DNA of 57,740 nt from Geosiphon pyriformis. Its lineage: Eukaryota; Glomeromycota; Glomeromycetes; Archaeosporales; Geosiphonaceae. Location: positions 542,519 through 600,258 of the forward strand of contig JAAOMT010000198.1 of NCBI GenBank assembly GCA_016748015.1. Direction: 5' to 3'. Made by a program: the position numbers and the translations under genes. The notes under the pieces were generated by a model, which was not told where the DNA came from, ran no database searches, and saw only the letters and a list, made by a program, of their open reading frames with translations. Shown here one piece after another: positions 56,296 to 57,740 of the stretch; within the stretch, counting starts at the first letter, position 1, and every line of letters begins with the position of its first letter.

Positions 56296-57740
56296 ATGGA
56301 TACTCAAAAGGTGCAAAGGCCCAAACCGAAAAATCTACACTCTATAAAGCAAGAAAGTACGATCACAATATCCAACAACGAAGGACCACAATCTCCCGTC
56401 TCCACTGAAATAGTAAAATCTTCCAAAAATAAGAAAAAAGCCTCGCATCGGGGACAACATATGATTCCAAAACAAACTTCAATCGCGGCGGTTATACCTC
56501 CTGAAGTTTTCATCAAAATCTGTGAAAACTTGCCTCCAGAAGCCCTCTTATCTTTAAGTCGTGTATGCAGGAGGTATCGAGAATTTTTGTATTCTACCAC
56601 ATCATCCTTATCACAACAGATGTGGACCACTTCACGATTGAATTTTATGCGTACACTACCTTTACCACCACCAAATGACATGGATGAGATTGCATACATA
56701 AAATTGGCCTTATTACAGAGAGGGTGTCAATTTTGCCCAAGAAAAGCAAAACCCAAAGTATACTGGGCTTTTAGGGTTCGATGCTGCCGGAAATGTTTGT
56801 CGGCCAGAACGCAGAAGTAAGTCTTTAATATTTTGCTGATTTGGTAGCCCAATTCATTTCACTTACTAAATTTTGTAGGGAGTTGCATATTCCTCATGAT
56901 TTTGTATCTTGTTTACCTTTTGCAATCGTAGAAGGAGTTCGTTATTATTGGACTACACAAGCTCAAGCCGCTAAATTAGAATACAATGAAAAGGCTACAA
57001 ATCTGGAAAAAGAAAATTTTCTTAACCAGCTTATTCAAAAGAGGGACGAGCGAATGGCAGATGCGACTGCTCGCGAAGAAGCTGCCAAAAAAGGACTTGC
57101 TCTAGAGATGGAAGGAAATAAGCACAAATTGTCTGTGCTGATAGAACGAATGTCTCGAGAAACAACTGATGAAGGGACTCCAAAATATAACATTGAAGAT
57201 CTCAAGAAATGCCCAAGTTATCTAAAAGTTTCCTGTGCCCTTGATCAAGCGATAAATGCTACATTATTGAAACGAGCAATTGCCAATGAGTATGAAAGAA
57301 TTTCCGCAGGGAGCGTGAAAAAGAAGAAGCAAAATGAGGTTCTCCAACTAATCGTAAAGCTTCGTCTAGCTTTACGTGAGACTCGAGGATATCAACAGTA
57401 TAGAAAGTCGTTACATCAAAATCAATCCGAAAATAATTCACTTCTAAAACCTGTTATTAAACCGGATTCCATGACTCAAAGATATGCACGCTTTGCTCTC
57501 GATATTATATCCGCAGTATCGGGAAGAAGAGACAATACAAGTTTTATGCAACCTCTTAATCAATGCGAAAAACTATTACGTTTTTGCCCCTCTTTCGTTC
57601 AGCCACCTTATGATTTGGACGAAATGGATGAGAATTTCCTCTTGAAAGTTTTTATTCCAAAACTTTGCCGAGAAGCGGCAGAAATTGACAAACAATTTCA
57701 ACCCTGTTTCACTATCGGAAAAGCTCTTGCTCAAGGATGG
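56296..57740 (+). CDS. F-box protein with zinc-finger-like motif and coiled coil, 3' end outside window
   Basis: Exon 1 56296-56816 and exon 2 56879-57740 (GT-AG intron of 62 bp) join in frame; 461 residues are visible with no stop. The F-box is at about residues 65-95 (IPPEVFIKICENLPPEALLS, then SRVCRRYREFL), the Skp1-binding module of SCF ubiquitin ligases. A C-x2-C ... C-x2-C motif follows at about residues 141-170 (CQFCPRKA, RCCRKC). Next comes a long charged coiled-coil region (EYNEKATNLEKENFLNQLIQ, TAREEAAKKG) and a C-terminal domain I do not recognise. The start is the ATG giving MDTQKVQRPKP. The protein probably selects a substrate for ubiquitination; the target is unknown. Confidence 0.85.

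Overview
This window looks like a piece of a large, AT-rich, repeat-laden fungal nuclear genome. Spliced host genes with short GT-AG introns (a Cyc8/Ssn6 corepressor, a proteasome beta subunit, an F-box protein) sit as a small gene island between stacks of retrotransposons. The LINE and Ty3/gypsy proteins and the F-box/zinc-finger architecture resemble what I know from arbuscular mycorrhizal fungi (Glomeromycotina). That taxon is an inference; no rRNA or other marker is present.

Layout. (1) 1-12.7 kb: nested retroelements. A gypsy element (family A, copy A1, +) is cut in its integrase by a complete ORF1-only LINE (L1a, -). A1 itself sits inside another L1 copy (L1b, -), which sits inside a further gypsy copy (A3, +). 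A3 is cut again by a 5'-truncated L1c (-). A different LINE ORF1 (L2, +) follows. (2) 12.7-20.3 kb: a near-complete gypsy A2 (-) with two LTRs, gag, PR, RT, RNase H, IN and a third ORF. (3) 20.3-26.3 kb: extremely AT-rich, transition-mutated relics of the same elements. (4) 26.3-37.4 kb: host island with CYC8 (-, 10 coding exons), a small multi-membrane protein gene (+, 4 exons) and PRE1/PSMB2 (-, 2 exons), plus microsatellites. (5) 38.0-54.2 kb: a full-length autonomous LINE (L3, +) split by gypsy element B (40089-49574, -). B carries gag, PR, a cysteine-rich linker, a complete-motif dUTPase, RT, RNase H, IN and a third ORF; an assembly gap covers part of its 3' end. (6) 54.2-56.2 kb: AT-rich, with an L1 relic. 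(7) 56.3 kb to the end: an F-box/zinc-finger/coiled-coil gene running out of the window.

Most notable: a dUTPase domain built into the pol gene of gypsy B; a shared third ORF behind integrase in two diverged gypsy families; a LINE family that seems to consist of ORF1 only, with defined 5' and poly(A) 3' ends; and a nested, orientation-biased insertion history that can be read from target duplications and frame restoration. Almost all element genes are broken by stops that look like C-to-T or G-to-A changes. The host genes are intact in my splice models.
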